A stretch of DNA of 64,000 nt. Source: Aeromicrobium sp. Root236 (GTDB lineage Bacteria > Actinomycetota > Actinomycetes > Propionibacteriales > Nocardioidaceae). How positions within the stretch are numbered: position 1 is the first letter of the stretch; every line of letters starts with the position of its first letter. The stretch spans positions 3,263,907-3,327,906 of the forward strand of contig NZ_LMIS01000001.1 of the NCBI RefSeq assembly GCF_001428805.1, read 5' to 3'. Under the pieces are notes generated by a model. It made no database searches. It was given only the letters and a program-made list of their open reading frames with translations, and had not been told where the DNA came from. The position numbers and the translations under genes are program-made. Of the stretch, positions 10,067 through 21,186 are shown piece after piece.

Positions 10067-11002
10067 TCATCGCACCGTGAGCCTGGCGTAGTCGTACGTC
10101 CCGCTGGTGATGCGCCAGCCGCCGATCTTCCAGGCCTGGCCGCCGTCCTGGCGGAGGTAGAGCAGGGCGTGTGTCGGCACGGTCAGCATGTCGTCGCGCC
10201 GTTCGGCCGGGTTGAACACCGGCACCGCCGCGGACGCGTCGAGGGTCGCCACGATGCGCGGCTCGGCCTTCGAGCGGTCGACGCTGATCGCGACCTTCGA
10301 CCACGTCGGGTTGATCCACACGGCCCGGTTCCGGTAGCCGTTCGTCGAGTACGCCTTGCCGTAGAAGACCCGGCCCGCGCCTGCCGACGTGTGCGCGGCG
10401 CCGGATGGGGTGCCCTCCCCGCGGAACGCGATGAGGCCGAGCTCGTCGCGGACGTCCACGCTGTCGGGGTAGGCGACGAACGCGTTGATGCGTGGCCGGA
10501 ACGCGTCGACGGTCGAGGGCGCGAGGGCAGGGAGCACGAAGTCGAGGTCCTGCGCGTCGTACGAGCGGCGCGGGATCGCCAGCCGCGAGTAGCGCTTGCC
10601 GAAGATGAAGCGCACCGCAGTGCATGCGGCCCTGTCGACGGCGGCCTTGCCGAAGACGGCCTCGGCCTCGGCCGCGCCCGTCGTGCGGACGGCGGGACAC
10701 CAGTCGACGGTGTCGCCGTCCTCGGTGACGGAGCCGGGGTGTCCGGGCCACGGTCCTCGTACGCTCAACGGTGCCCGCGCCGCGGTCGGCCTGGCCGGTT
10801 CCGTCGGCTTCGCGGACGTCGTGGGCGAGCTCGGCGCCGGCGTCGGACCCGGTGTCGTACGTGTCGCGGTCGCCGAGGGCTCGGCCTTGTCGCCGACGGT
10901 TCCGTCGGGGGACGTCAGGCCGATCGCGACGCTGATGAGCACCACGGCGGCGATGGCCCCCGCGAGCACCGTGATCCACTTGGACCTCACGCGCCTCAGC
11001 AT
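10067..11002 (-). CDS. membrane-anchored extracellular protein, function unknown
   Basis: A 311-residue protein with a short basic N-terminus, one transmembrane helix at about residues 9-30, then a linker rich in Pro, Thr, Ser and Ala (residues 40-80) and an exported domain of about 230 residues. The exported part holds two cysteines (in DWCPAV and AACTAV) that could pair. No family is recognised. The linker-plus-domain layout suggests a surface-exposed binding or sensory protein. The downstream hairpins at 10029-10059 and 9970-10000 probably end its transcript. Confidence 0.7.
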   Translation of the reverse strand: MLRRVRSKWITVLAGAIAAVVLISVAIGLTSPDGTVGDKAEPSATATRTTPGPTPAPSSPTTSAKPTEPARPTAARAPLSVRGPWPGHPGSVTEDGDTVDWCPAVRTTGAAEAEAVFGKAAVDRAACTAVRFIFGKRYSRLAIPRRSYDAQDLDFVLPALAPSTVDAFRPRINAFVAYPDSVDVRDELGLIAFRGEGTPSGAAHTSAGAGRVFYGKAYSTNGYRNRAVWINPTWSKVAISVDRSKAEPRIVATLDASAAVPVFNPAERRDDMLTVPTHALLYLRQDGGQAWKIGGWRITSGTYDYARLTVR

Positions 11003-11014
11003 AGGCGCAGAGCC

Positions 11015-11299
11015 TCAGGGTCGCGTGGCCCTGCCGTCGAGCCACAGGGTGTCGGTCTCGTCGCGGTGCGTCCCGGTCGTCCCGACATGCTTGGTGCTGA
11101 TCCTGGGGCCGTGCTTGATCACGTGCACCAGCGCCATGGCGTGGCCGCGGCCGAGGTCATGGTCGGCCTTGAGCCAGTCGACGATGACGCCGGCCTTGGT
11201 CGAGGCGTCGTAGCCGTGGTGGTGCGCCTGCGCGAGGAGCTCGCGTCGGGTGAGTCCGGTCTTGGCCTCGATCGTGTCGAGGTAGGCCTGGAACGTCAT
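11015..11299 (-). CDS. DUF4287 domain-containing protein
   Basis: A 94-residue protein beginning MTFQAYLDTIEAKTGLTRREL and continuing with KAGVIVDWLKADHDLGRGHAMALVHVIKHG, the hallmark of DUF4287. The family is small, cytoplasmic and of unknown function, often near DUF5655-type proteins. I place the start at 11299 because AAGGAG lies 9-14 bases upstream and the longer open frame has no family similarity. The start faces a plus-strand gene about 95 bp away. Confidence 0.8.
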   Translation of the reverse strand: MTFQAYLDTIEAKTGLTRRELLAQAHHHGYDASTKAGVIVDWLKADHDLGRGHAMALVHVIKHGPRISTKHVGTTGTHRDETDTLWLDGRATRP

Positions 11300-11393
11300 G
11301 ATGCTCTCCTTCGTCCGGGTGGTCTCACTCGTACGTCGAACGGCGGCGCCGGATTTCGACATCGCGCCGGAAGTGATCCGGGCTGATGGAAGC

Positions 11394-11882
11394 ATGGGCG
11401 TCGTGCCGCCCTGCTTCGACGCGTACGTGTGGGTCGAGCCCGCCGATCGCGCCGCGACCCTGCGGGCGTTCCTCGACGCGTACGTCGACCAGGTCCGGCC
11501 GGGCGACTCGCGGTTCGAGGCGTTCGTCCGCACGTACGTCGACGAGTCCCCGCACGAGGGTGACCGGGAGGCGCTCGCCGAGCTGCGGAGGGACGACGCC
11601 CTGCAGGTCGACGACTGCTTCTCGCTCTACCTGCGCGCCCGGAATCACTTCGACGCCATCGTCACGTTGACCCGGGACGGCGCGGTGGTGCTGGGGCTGA
11701 GCCTCGACGACCCGTACGGGAGGCCGGCCGTCGGGAAGCAGGCGTTGAAGCTCGCGAAGGCCCTGATGGCGGAGCTCGACGCGGTGGCCGCGATGGGCGG
11801 CATCGAGGTCCCTCCGCCGCAGTCACGCCAGGAGTGGGCGGACGCGGCCCGCACGGAGTTCAGGATCGGGGACGTCGGCTAG
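11394..11882 (+). CDS. conserved hypothetical protein
   Basis: A 162-residue acidic protein starting MGVVPPCFDAYVWVEPAD. It looks like a single alpha/beta domain: residues 15-60 contain a helix with RAATLRAFLDAYVDQV, and residues 85-110 a strand pair around AIVTLTRDGAVVLGLSLDD. I do not recognise the family. The longer open frame begins at 11298, but the intervening residues look unstructured and overlap the DUF4287 promoter. Its stop overlaps that of the TetR gene by 4 bp (CTAG). Confidence 0.6.
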   Translation: MGVVPPCFDAYVWVEPADRAATLRAFLDAYVDQVRPGDSRFEAFVRTYVDESPHEGDREALAELRRDDALQVDDCFSLYLRARNHFDAIVTLTRDGAVVLGLSLDDPYGRPAVGKQALKLAKALMAELDAVAAMGGIEVPPPQSRQEWADAARTEFRIGDVG

Positions 11883-12682
11883 CTCGTCGTCAGCCTCTCG
11901 ATCAGCAGCTCGACACCGTCGAGGAGCCGGGCGAGCCCGAACTCGATCTCGTCGCCTGCCGATCGCTCGAATGCGCCGGACTCCCAGATCGCCGTCATGG
12001 TGGGGAACCGCTCCTGCGAGTAGTAGGTGCCCCAGAAGCTGCTGCGGGAGTCCCAGTACTCATCAGCCGTGACGCCGGTGTTCGAGGACATGCTGGTGTC
12101 GGTGATCATGCTCCGCGCGACGCCGAAGACGTGGGACTCGACGAGCCCCGCCACGCGGGCGACCTCGGCGTAGGGCAGCCGGGTCAGCATGACCGCCCGG
12201 TAGAGGTCCTCCTGCACGTCCAGGACGTGGGGGCCGAGGGGCATTCGCCAGAGGTTGGCGTGGATCAGCCACGGGTAGGCCTGGTACATCTCCCAGGCCT
12301 GGCGGGCGTGGAACTCCACCTGGTCGCGCCACGGCTGGGACCGGTCGGGCAGCTTGCGGGCCGCCCAGGCGCGGTCGATCATCAGCTCGAACAGCTCGTC
12401 CCGCCCTGGGACGTACGTGTAGAGGCTCATCGCGCCGACCCCGAGCTGCGCCGCGACGTTGCGCATCGAGAGCTTGTCGACGCCGCCGGACGCCGCCACC
12501 GCCATGCCCGCCTCGACGACCTGGTCGAGCGTCAGCTTCTGCTTGGGGCCGCGCCCGGCAGGGGTCGGCGGATCCCACAGCAACCGGACCATGTGACGGC
12601 CCTCAGGGGTGCCCCAGGTCAGCGGGTCGGTGTCGGGGATCGCGGGCCGCTCGTCGTTCATCGATGTCCTGTTCGTCGCCAC
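11879..12682 (-). CDS. TetR-family transcriptional regulator
   Basis: A 267-residue regulator with the TetR helix-turn-helix at about residues 50-95 (LTLDQVVEAGMAVAASGG, then LSMRNVAAQLGVGAMSLYTYV) and a long C-terminal ligand domain of the TetR_C type seen with drug-exporter repressors. An N-terminal extension of about 45 residues precedes the HTH; an ATG at 12661 is an alternative start. It is divergent from a two-gene ABC exporter with 71 bp between them, the usual arrangement for a repressor controlling an efflux pump. Confidence 0.85.
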   Translation of the reverse strand: MATNRTSMNDERPAIPDTDPLTWGTPEGRHMVRLLWDPPTPAGRGPKQKLTLDQVVEAGMAVAASGGVDKLSMRNVAAQLGVGAMSLYTYVPGRDELFELMIDRAWAARKLPDRSQPWRDQVEFHARQAWEMYQAYPWLIHANLWRMPLGPHVLDVQEDLYRAVMLTRLPYAEVARVAGLVESHVFGVARSMITDTSMSSNTGVTADEYWDSRSSFWGTYYSQERFPTMTAIWESGAFERSAGDEIEFGLARLLDGVELLIERLTTS

Positions 12683-12686
12683 GTTT

Positions 12687-12740
12687 TTGTCACACCGTAC
12701 ACCGTATGATGTAATGGACAGAATTCAGTACGACGTACGG
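12687..12740 (+). promoter_or_regulatory. promoter of the ABC exporter with probable TetR operator
   Basis: A good sigma-70-type promoter is visible: TTGTCA at 12687-12692 and TGTAAT at 12710-12715, 17 bp apart. Two similar sites, CCGTACACCGTATG (12695-12708) and AGTACGACGTACGG (12727-12740), share a GTAC-N3-GTA pattern and cover the promoter core and the transcribed leader. They are candidates for operators of the divergent TetR gene. Confidence 0.55.
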
Positions 12741-12753
12741 AAAAGGGGCTCAC

Positions 12754-13716
12754 ATGATTCACACCCAGCAGCTGACCCGGACCTTCGAGTCCGGGAAGGA
12801 GACCGTCGAGGCGGTGCGCGGGATCGACCTGGACGTCGGCGAGGGCGAGCTCGTCGCGTTCCTCGGCCCCAACGGCGCCGGCAAGTCGACGACCTTGCGC
12901 ATGCTCACCAGCCTGCTGCCGCCGACCTCGGGCACGGCGACGGTCGCCGGCATCGACGTCACCGCGGACCCCGCGGGCGTGCGCAGCCGCATCGGCTACA
13001 TCGGCCAGAAGGACGGAGCCGGCCACAACTACCGCGTGTGGGACGAGCTGCTCATGCAGGGCCGCTTCTACGGGCTCGACAAGCAGCGGGCCACCCAGCG
13101 GGCGGACGAGCTGCTCGGCACGCTGGACCTCGAGGGCATGAAGATGCGCAAGGTCAGCACGCTCTCGGGCGGCCAGAAGCGGCGCCTCGACATCGCACTC
13201 GGGCTGATCCACGAGCCGGCGCTGCTGTTCCTCGACGAGCCGTCGACCGGCATGGACCCGCAGAACCGGGCGAACCTCTGGGACCACATCCTGCGCCTGC
13301 GCGAGGAGTTCGGCACGACGATCGTGCTCACGACGCACTACCTCGAGGAGGCCGACACGATGGCCGAGCGCGTCGTCGTGATCGACCACGGCAGGATCAT
13401 CGCCGACGACACGGCCGACGCCCTCAAGGCGGAGCAGGCCGGTGACCGCATCACGGTGACCGTCGGTGCCGACGACCTGCCCACGACCCGTGAGGTCGTC
13501 GCGCAGGCCGGCACGGAGGTCCAGGAGACGCCGGCCGACGGTGGCACGGCGGTCTCGTTCCGGGTCGACGCCGGCCCGGCCGCACTGCCCGGCGTGCTCC
13601 ACGCGCTGGGGGACAAGGGCGTGGCCGTCAAGGCGGCGACGCTCAAGCAACCCACCCTCGACGACGTCTTCCTCAACCTCACCGGACGCAGCCTGCGCGA
13701 AGGAGCAGAAGCATGA
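12754..13716 (+). CDS. ABC exporter ATP-binding protein, DrrA type
   Basis: A 320-residue ATPase with Walker A GPNGAGKST at residues 38-46, a signature LSGGQKRR near residue 137, Walker B LLFLDEPSTG and the switch histidine in TTHYLEEAD. A C-terminal domain of about 100 residues after the nucleotide-binding core matches daunorubicin-resistance-type (DrrA) ATPases. It should drive export of a hydrophobic compound together with the downstream permease, with which it overlaps by 4 bp (ATGA at 13713-13716). The gene is divergent from a TetR regulator. Confidence 0.9.
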   Translation: MIHTQQLTRTFESGKETVEAVRGIDLDVGEGELVAFLGPNGAGKSTTLRMLTSLLPPTSGTATVAGIDVTADPAGVRSRIGYIGQKDGAGHNYRVWDELLMQGRFYGLDKQRATQRADELLGTLDLEGMKMRKVSTLSGGQKRRLDIALGLIHEPALLFLDEPSTGMDPQNRANLWDHILRLREEFGTTIVLTTHYLEEADTMAERVVVIDHGRIIADDTADALKAEQAGDRITVTVGADDLPTTREVVAQAGTEVQETPADGGTAVSFRVDAGPAALPGVLHALGDKGVAVKAATLKQPTLDDVFLNLTGRSLREGAEA

Positions 13717-14522
13717 GCACCATCCTCGATTCCGCCGCCACGTCGGCACGCATCGCCCACCGATCGCTGCTGGGCGACATCACGTCCGTGTGGCTGCGTG
13801 AGACCCTCACGATCCTGCGCGACCCGTTCTCGTTGGTCTTCTCGCTGGTCCAGCCGCTCGTGTTCCTCGGGCTGTTCGCGCCCCTGCTGGCCGGCGTGGC
13901 CGATGACGGGCTGGGCTTCGGCTCGACCCTGCAGTTCTTCCTGCCCGGCGTGGTCGTGATGATCACGATGTTCGGCACGTCCATGACGGGCGCCAACCTG
14001 CAATTCGAGATCATGACCGGTGCGTTCGAGCGGATCCTGGCGACGCCGCTCGCTCGCCCCGCACTCCTGATCGGGCGTGCGCTTAAGGAGCTGACGCCGC
14101 TGGTGATCCAGGCCGTGATCATCACGTTGGTCGCGGTGCCGTTCGGCTTCGACCTGTTCCCGGCGCACATCGTGGTGGGCCTGCTGATCCTGGGAGTCTT
14201 CGGTGTCGGTGTCGGTGCGCTGTCGTACTCCCTGGCGATCGCGACGCGCAAGAACGAGTGGGCGTTCTGGGCGGTGCAGCAGTCCTTGCTGTTCCCGCTG
14301 CTGATCCTGTCGGGCATGATGCTGCCGCTCGAGACCGGACCGGACTGGATGCAGGCCCTGTCGAAGGTCAACCCGCTGACGTACATCGTCGACGCCGAGC
14401 GCGTGCTGTTCTCCGGCACGTTCGACGACAGCGCGGTGGTCTACGGCATCATCGCCGCGATCGTGACCTCCGCCGTCGGCCTGTGGGTCGGCGTCCGCAC
14501 CGTCACCAAGACCGTCCTGTAG
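13713..14522 (+). CDS. ABC-2 type exporter permease, DrrB type
   Basis: A 269-residue integral membrane protein with about six helices and the ABC-2 permease pattern: an N-terminal cytoplasmic segment ending LTILRDPFSLVFSLVQP, paired helices, and the conserved loop PLEXGPDWMQ-like sequence before VNPLTYIVDAERVL. A strong ribosome binding site (GAAGGAGCAGAAGC before the ATG) lies within the end of the ATPase gene. Together they form a DrrAB-like exporter, possibly for a drug or a lipid. A hairpin at 14540-14590 follows. Confidence 0.9.
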   Translation: MSTILDSAATSARIAHRSLLGDITSVWLRETLTILRDPFSLVFSLVQPLVFLGLFAPLLAGVADDGLGFGSTLQFFLPGVVVMITMFGTSMTGANLQFEIMTGAFERILATPLARPALLIGRALKELTPLVIQAVIITLVAVPFGFDLFPAHIVVGLLILGVFGVGVGALSYSLAIATRKNEWAFWAVQQSLLFPLLILSGMMLPLETGPDWMQALSKVNPLTYIVDAERVLFSGTFDDSAVVYGIIAAIVTSAVGLWVGVRTVTKTVL

Positions 14523-14539
14523 TCAGAACGCCGCCAGCG

Positions 14540-14590
14540 GCGGTGCGTGAGTTGGCTTTCCCGAAGTCGGAGGGGCGACTCGCGCACCGC
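14540..14590. terminator. long hairpin between convergent genes
   Basis: GCGGTGCGTGAGTTG at 14540-14554 pairs with CGACTCGCGCACCGC at 14576-14590; the two mismatched positions can both form G-U pairs when read on the plus strand. It begins 18 bp after the exporter permease stop and precedes the end of the convergent citrate synthase gene, so it probably terminates one or both. Confidence 0.6.
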
Positions 14591-14646
14591 TCGCTGACGG
14601 GATGGGCTACCACGTCACCGCCCCGATCGCACCGTCCAGAGAGCTC

Positions 14647-15753
14647 CTACGCGTTCGCCCAAGCGTCATCCCAGCCCTCGACCTCGTCGGCCTTGCGGCT
14701 GGCGGGGCCGGTGTAGATCGCGGAGGGACGGATCAGTCGACCCGTGCGCTTCTGCTCGAGAATGTGCGCGCTCCAGCCGGCCGTGCGGGCCGACGTGAAC
14801 ATCGCGGTGAACATGTGCGGCGGGACCTCGGCGTAGTCGAGGACGATCGCGGCCCAGAACTCGACGTTGGTCTCGAGCACTCGGTCGGGACGGCGTTCGC
14901 GGAGCTCCTTGAGGGCAGCCTCCTCGAGCGCGACGGCGACCTCGGCGCGGGGAGCGTTGAGCTCCTTGGCCGTACGACGCAGGGTGCGCGCGCGGGGGTC
15001 CTCGGCTCGGTAGACGCGGTGGCCGAAGCCCATCAGGCGCTCACCGCTGTCGAGCAGGCCCTTGACGTACGCCGTGGCGTCGCCGGACTTCTCGACTTCC
15101 TCGATCATCGTGAGGACGCGCGCCGGGGCGCCACCGTGCAGCGGGCCGGACATCGCGCCGACGGCTCCGGACAGGGCAGCAGCGGCGTCGGCGCCCGTCG
15201 AGGCGATGACGCGGGCGGTGAAGGTGGAGGCGTTCATGCCGTGCTCGGCGGCCGACACCCAGTAGGCGTCGATGGCCTTGGCGTGGTTGGGGTTGACCTC
15301 GCCGCGCCAGCGGGTCAGGAAGCGCTCGGTTATCGTCGAGCACTTGTCGATCTCGGACTGCGACACCATCGGCTGGCCGACACCACGCGCGGCCTGTGCG
15401 ACATACGAAAGGACCATGACCGCGGCGCGGGCAAGGTCCTCACGGGCTTGGACATCGTCGATGTCGTAGAGCTGCTTCATGCCCCAGGCGGGGGCGGTCA
15501 GCGCGATCGCGCTCTGTACGTCGGCGCGGATGTCGCCGGAATGGACCGGGATCGGGAACGGCTCGGCGGGCGGCAGGCCCGGCTCGTACGCTCCGTCGAC
15601 CAGCAGGCCCCAGATCTTCTCGAACGGCACGCGGCCGACGAGGTCGTCGATGTCGACACCGCGATAGCGCAGTGCGGACCCTTCCTTGTCGGGTTCGGCG
15701 ATCTCGCTCTCGAACGCTACGACGCCTTCAAGTCCGTGGTGCACTTCAGTCAT
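14647..15753 (-). CDS. citA: citrate synthase (type II, CitA-like)
   Basis: A 368-residue citrate synthase of the shorter gram-positive type. Catalytic landmarks are present: the histidine in AAEHGMNASTF, the histidine in MGFGHRVYRAEDPRA and an acidic residue near the C-terminus. It condenses oxaloacetate and acetyl-CoA at entry to the TCA cycle, or serves as a secondary 2-methylcitrate-type enzyme. The start is ambiguous: ATG at 15753 gives MTEVHHGLEG, while ATG at 15762 adds three residues and has a better-spaced AAGG. It is divergent from pdxH, 36 bp away. Confidence 0.88.
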   Translation of the reverse strand: MTEVHHGLEGVVAFESEIAEPDKEGSALRYRGVDIDDLVGRVPFEKIWGLLVDGAYEPGLPPAEPFPIPVHSGDIRADVQSAIALTAPAWGMKQLYDIDDVQAREDLARAAVMVLSYVAQAARGVGQPMVSQSEIDKCSTITERFLTRWRGEVNPNHAKAIDAYWVSAAEHGMNASTFTARVIASTGADAAAALSGAVGAMSGPLHGGAPARVLTMIEEVEKSGDATAYVKGLLDSGERLMGFGHRVYRAEDPRARTLRRTAKELNAPRAEVAVALEEAALKELRERRPDRVLETNVEFWAAIVLDYAEVPPHMFTAMFTSARTAGWSAHILEQKRTGRLIRPSAIYTGPASRKADEVEGWDDAWANA

Positions 15754-15789
15754 ACCTTGCATTCTGCCTTGCGTGGTTACCGTTGAGTC

Positions 15790-16434
15790 ATGGAGACCCC
15801 TGATTTGGCGCGGATGCGCGAGGAGTACGCCCGGGAAGGCCTCGACGAGGCGGCCGCCGGCGACGATCCTCTGGCGCTGCTGGGTCGTTGGCTCAACGAG
15901 GCGATCGACGCCGGCCTGCACGAGCCCAACGCCATGGCGCTCGCGACGGCGACCTCCGATGGCCGGCCATCGGTGCGCATCGTGCTGCTCAAGGGGTTGG
16001 ACGATCGCGGGCTGACGTTCTTCACGGGCTACGAGTCGCGCAAGGGCGCGGAGCTCGAGGCCAACCCGCGGGCCGCGGCGGTGATGCTGTGGCATCCGCT
16101 GCAGCGTCAGGTGCGCGTCGAGGGCGGGGTGACCCGGATCGACGAGGCGGAGTCCGACGCCTACTTCGGCTCGCGACCCCGTGGTTCACAGGTGGGCGCT
16201 GTCGCATCGCCGCAGTCGCGCCCCGTAGCGAGCCGCGAGGTGCTGGAGCGGCGTGTGGCCGAGGTCGAGCGGGTCTTCGACGGGCAGGACGTCGTGCGCC
16301 CGCCCGTCTGGGGCGGCTACCGAATCGCACTGGAGTCGATCGAGTTCTGGCAGGGCCGGCAGAACCGCCTGCACGACCGGCTCCGCTACCTCCGCCAGGG
16401 CGACGGCTGGCGCCGCGACCGGCTCGCGCCCTAG
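15790..16434 (+). CDS. pdxH: pyridoxamine 5'-phosphate oxidase
   Basis: A 214-residue FMN-dependent oxidase that forms pyridoxal 5'-phosphate from the pyridoxamine or pyridoxine phosphate. Typical segments are PNAMALATATSDGRPSVRIV, FFTGYESRKGAELEANP and the C-terminal WGGYRI...FWQGRQNRLHDR region, where the terminal arginine-rich motif binds PLP. Length is normal for the family. It ends with a stop that overlaps the convergent rhamnose gene by 4 bp (CTAG at 16431-16434). Confidence 0.95.
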   Translation: METPDLARMREEYAREGLDEAAAGDDPLALLGRWLNEAIDAGLHEPNAMALATATSDGRPSVRIVLLKGLDDRGLTFFTGYESRKGAELEANPRAAAVMLWHPLQRQVRVEGGVTRIDEAESDAYFGSRPRGSQVGAVASPQSRPVASREVLERRVAEVERVFDGQDVVRPPVWGGYRIALESIEFWQGRQNRLHDRLRYLRQGDGWRRDRLAP

Positions 16435-17731
16435 GGCGTACGCGGTGCCAGGGTGCTGTGCCTCGGGCGCGGCGCGAGCTGCTTGTCGGCGCCGTAGGAC
16501 TCGGTCGACACCCCGATGACGTCGTCGGCGCTACGGCCCTCGGCGACGAACACCTCGCGGGCGATGTCGGCCCAGGACCGAGGCTCGCCCCCACCGGTGA
16601 TGTGGTGGATGCCGTACGGGGCACGGGACGTCAGCAGCTCGACGATCCCGGCCGCGAGCTCCGCGGCCGTGGTGAGCCGGCCGAGCTGGTCGTCGACGAC
16701 CTGCGGGCGTACGCCGTCGCGGGCGAGCCGCTGCATCGTGGCGACGAAGTTGGCGCCGTCGCCGACGACCCAGCTGGTCCGTACGACGTAGTGCTGGGGG
16801 ACCGTCGAGGTCACCGCCTCACCGGCGGCCTTGGTCTGTCCGTAGACACCCAAAGGCGACACCGGCTCGTCGACGGTGTGCTCGGGCTCGCTGCCGTCGA
16901 AGACGTAGTCCGACGAGATCGTCACGAGCGTGAGCCGGTGCTGGATCGCGATCCGGGCGAGCGCGGCGACCGCTGTGACGTTGACCGCCCAGGCCTCGCG
17001 CCTGCCCTCCGGGGTCTCGGCGGCATCGACCGCGGTGTAGGCGGCGGCGTTGATGATCGTGTCGACGTCGTCCCAGCGCACCCGGTCGTACGTCGACGGG
17101 TCCGCGAGGTCGAGGTCGGCCCGGGTCAGTGCGAGGGCATCGGGCAGGACGTCACGGAGCGCGCGACCCAGCTGGCCGTCGGCGCCGAGGATCACGGTGC
17201 GTCGCGGCGGCACCGGGACGACATCGGCGAGGCGTGGGTGGTCGCGATCCTTGTCCGAGATCTCGACGAGGGGCAGGGGCCAGGCGATGTTGACGGTCTC
17301 GTCGGCGAGGTTGAGGTTGGCGTACTCGGCGTCGGGGCTCCAGTGCGCGTTGACGAGATAGGAGTACGCCGTGGCGTCCTCGAGCGTCTGGTAGCTGTTG
17401 GCGACGCCACGGGGGACGAACACCGCCGTCGCCGGGTCGAGCTCCGCCGTGTGGGTGGCGCCGAACGTGTCGCCGGCCCGCAGGTCGACCCAGGCGGCGA
17501 ACACGCGACCGGTGGCGACCGACACGAGCTTGTCCCACGGCTCGGCGTGGATGCCGCGCGTCGTGCCGGCCGAGGTGTTGAACGCAACGTTGTGCTGCAC
17601 CGGGCCGAAGTCGGGCAGTCCTGCCTCGAGCATCTTGGCGCGCTGCCAGTTCTCCTTGAACCAGCCGCGGCCGTCGGCGTGCACCGCCAGGCGTACGACC
17701 AGCAGCCCGGGGATCGGCGTGTGCTCGACGC

Positions 17732-17735
<4 letters not shown>
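16431..17735 (-). CDS. fused dTDP-4-dehydrorhamnose 3,5-epimerase / reductase
   Basis: A 434-residue two-domain protein. Residues 1-160 are a RmlC-like cupin with the catalytic-type histidine in TTRGIHAEPWDK, differing from the usual RGLHYQ. Residues 165-434 are a RmlD-like short-chain reductase with the motif GADGQLGRAL and YGQTK (Tyr-x-x-x-Lys). Together they would perform the last two steps from dTDP-4-keto-6-deoxyglucose to dTDP-L-rhamnose. The GTG start at 17735 is supported by a 4-bp GTGA overlap with the upstream cytidylyltransferase stop. Fusion of these two steps removes the need for separate rfbC and rfbD genes. Confidence 0.87.
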
Positions 17736-20116
<2,381 letters not shown>

Positions 20117-20187
20117 ACGCGCACTGTTCACCCTGCGGCCACCTCGTTGCCGGAGTGGCGTCACGCGCGTTGGTCACGCTTGGGGGC

Positions 20188-20853
20188 ATGACAGCAGTTG
20201 CGCTGACACTCGCGCTGGGCTTCGGCCTGGCGTTCGCCGAGTCCGGTCTCGGCCTCGGCATCGTGCTGCCCGGCGAGACCGCGATCGTCGTCCTGGCCGC
20301 GACGATGGGCTCGCCCGCCGAGATGGTCGCGCTCGGCATCGTCGTGATGATCGGTGCCACCAGCGGTGACCACGTCGGCTACCTGCTGGGCCGGCGCTAC
20401 GGTGACGCGTTGCGCGAGACCAGGGCCGTGAAGCGTCTCGGCGTCCGCCACTACGACCGGGCGACCGACCTGCTGAGGCGCCGCGGCGGGGTCGCGGTGT
20501 TCGCGACCCGGCTCGTGCCGATCGTGCGGACCCTCACCCCTGCGGCCGCCGGTGCGTCGGGACTGGAGTACCGCCGGTTCGCTCCGGCGTCGCTCGCCGG
20601 ATCGGCGACCTGGTCCGCGGCGTACGTCGGTGGTGGCTCGACCGTCGCTGCCGTCACCGCGATGGCGAACGACGCCTTCGGCCGGGCCACGTGGTTGCTG
20701 CTGGTGCTGCTCGCACTCGCCCTGATCCCGGTGCTGGTCATTCGCACCGTCGTGGGCGTACGCCCGGTGTCTGCCGCACCGGACGTCGCGTCTCTCGAGC
20801 TCGCTGCCCGGCGGTCGAGGTTCTCGCCGCTGGTCAGCGACCTCCAGCCCTAG
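20188..20853 (+). CDS. DedA-family membrane protein
   Basis: A 221-residue multi-helix membrane protein with the DedA/VTT pattern: an amphipathic re-entrant segment with PGETAIVVLAA, then GDHVGYLLGRRYGD, and FATRLVPIVRTLTPAAAG carrying the conserved arginine of the family. DedA proteins are implicated in lipid carrier flipping and membrane homeostasis. I chose ATG at 20188 with a G-rich sequence upstream; a GTG at 20155 is an alternative. The stop overlaps the next convergent gene by 4 bp (CTAG). Confidence 0.82.
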   Translation: MTAVALTLALGFGLAFAESGLGLGIVLPGETAIVVLAATMGSPAEMVALGIVVMIGATSGDHVGYLLGRRYGDALRETRAVKRLGVRHYDRATDLLRRRGGVAVFATRLVPIVRTLTPAAAGASGLEYRRFAPASLAGSATWSAAYVGGGSTVAAVTAMANDAFGRATWLLLVLLALALIPVLVIRTVVGVRPVSAAPDVASLELAARRSRFSPLVSDLQP

Positions 20854-21143
20854 AGGATCAGCACTCCGGCGATGACGGCCGGGACGGCGCCGAGCAGGAT
20901 CCACGGCGCGAACGCGGGCCTGCGGTGCACCAGCCGGATCGCGCCGAGTGCCACGATCCCGATGACCGCCATGACGACCAGCAGGATCGCGCCGTCACTG
21001 CGGCGGCCGTCGTCCACGATGCTGCGGATCACCGCGACCAACGCGCCGATGGGGAACGACGACACGGCGAGGATCAGGAACGACACGACCCACCGCTGCA
21101 CCTGCTCGGTGGTGAGCTCGCGGCGTACGCGCTTCGTGGCCAT
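20850..21143 (-). CDS. small integral membrane protein, unknown function
   Basis: A 97-residue protein with a basic, cytoplasmic-looking N-terminus (MATKRVRRELTTEQVQRW) and three predicted transmembrane helices at about residues 18-40, 50-68 and 78-96. No family was recognised. Clean membrane pattern, an unbroken frame and a CTAG overlap with the DedA stop support it as a real gene. Confidence 0.65.
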   Translation of the reverse strand: MATKRVRRELTTEQVQRWVVSFLILAVSSFPIGALVAVIRSIVDDGRRSDGAILLVVMAVIGIVALGAIRLVHRRPAFAPWILLGAVPAVIAGVLIL

Positions 21144-21186
21144 CGGCCCAGTATGTTCCCGGCAGTCCCCGGCGGGCCCGGCGCGG

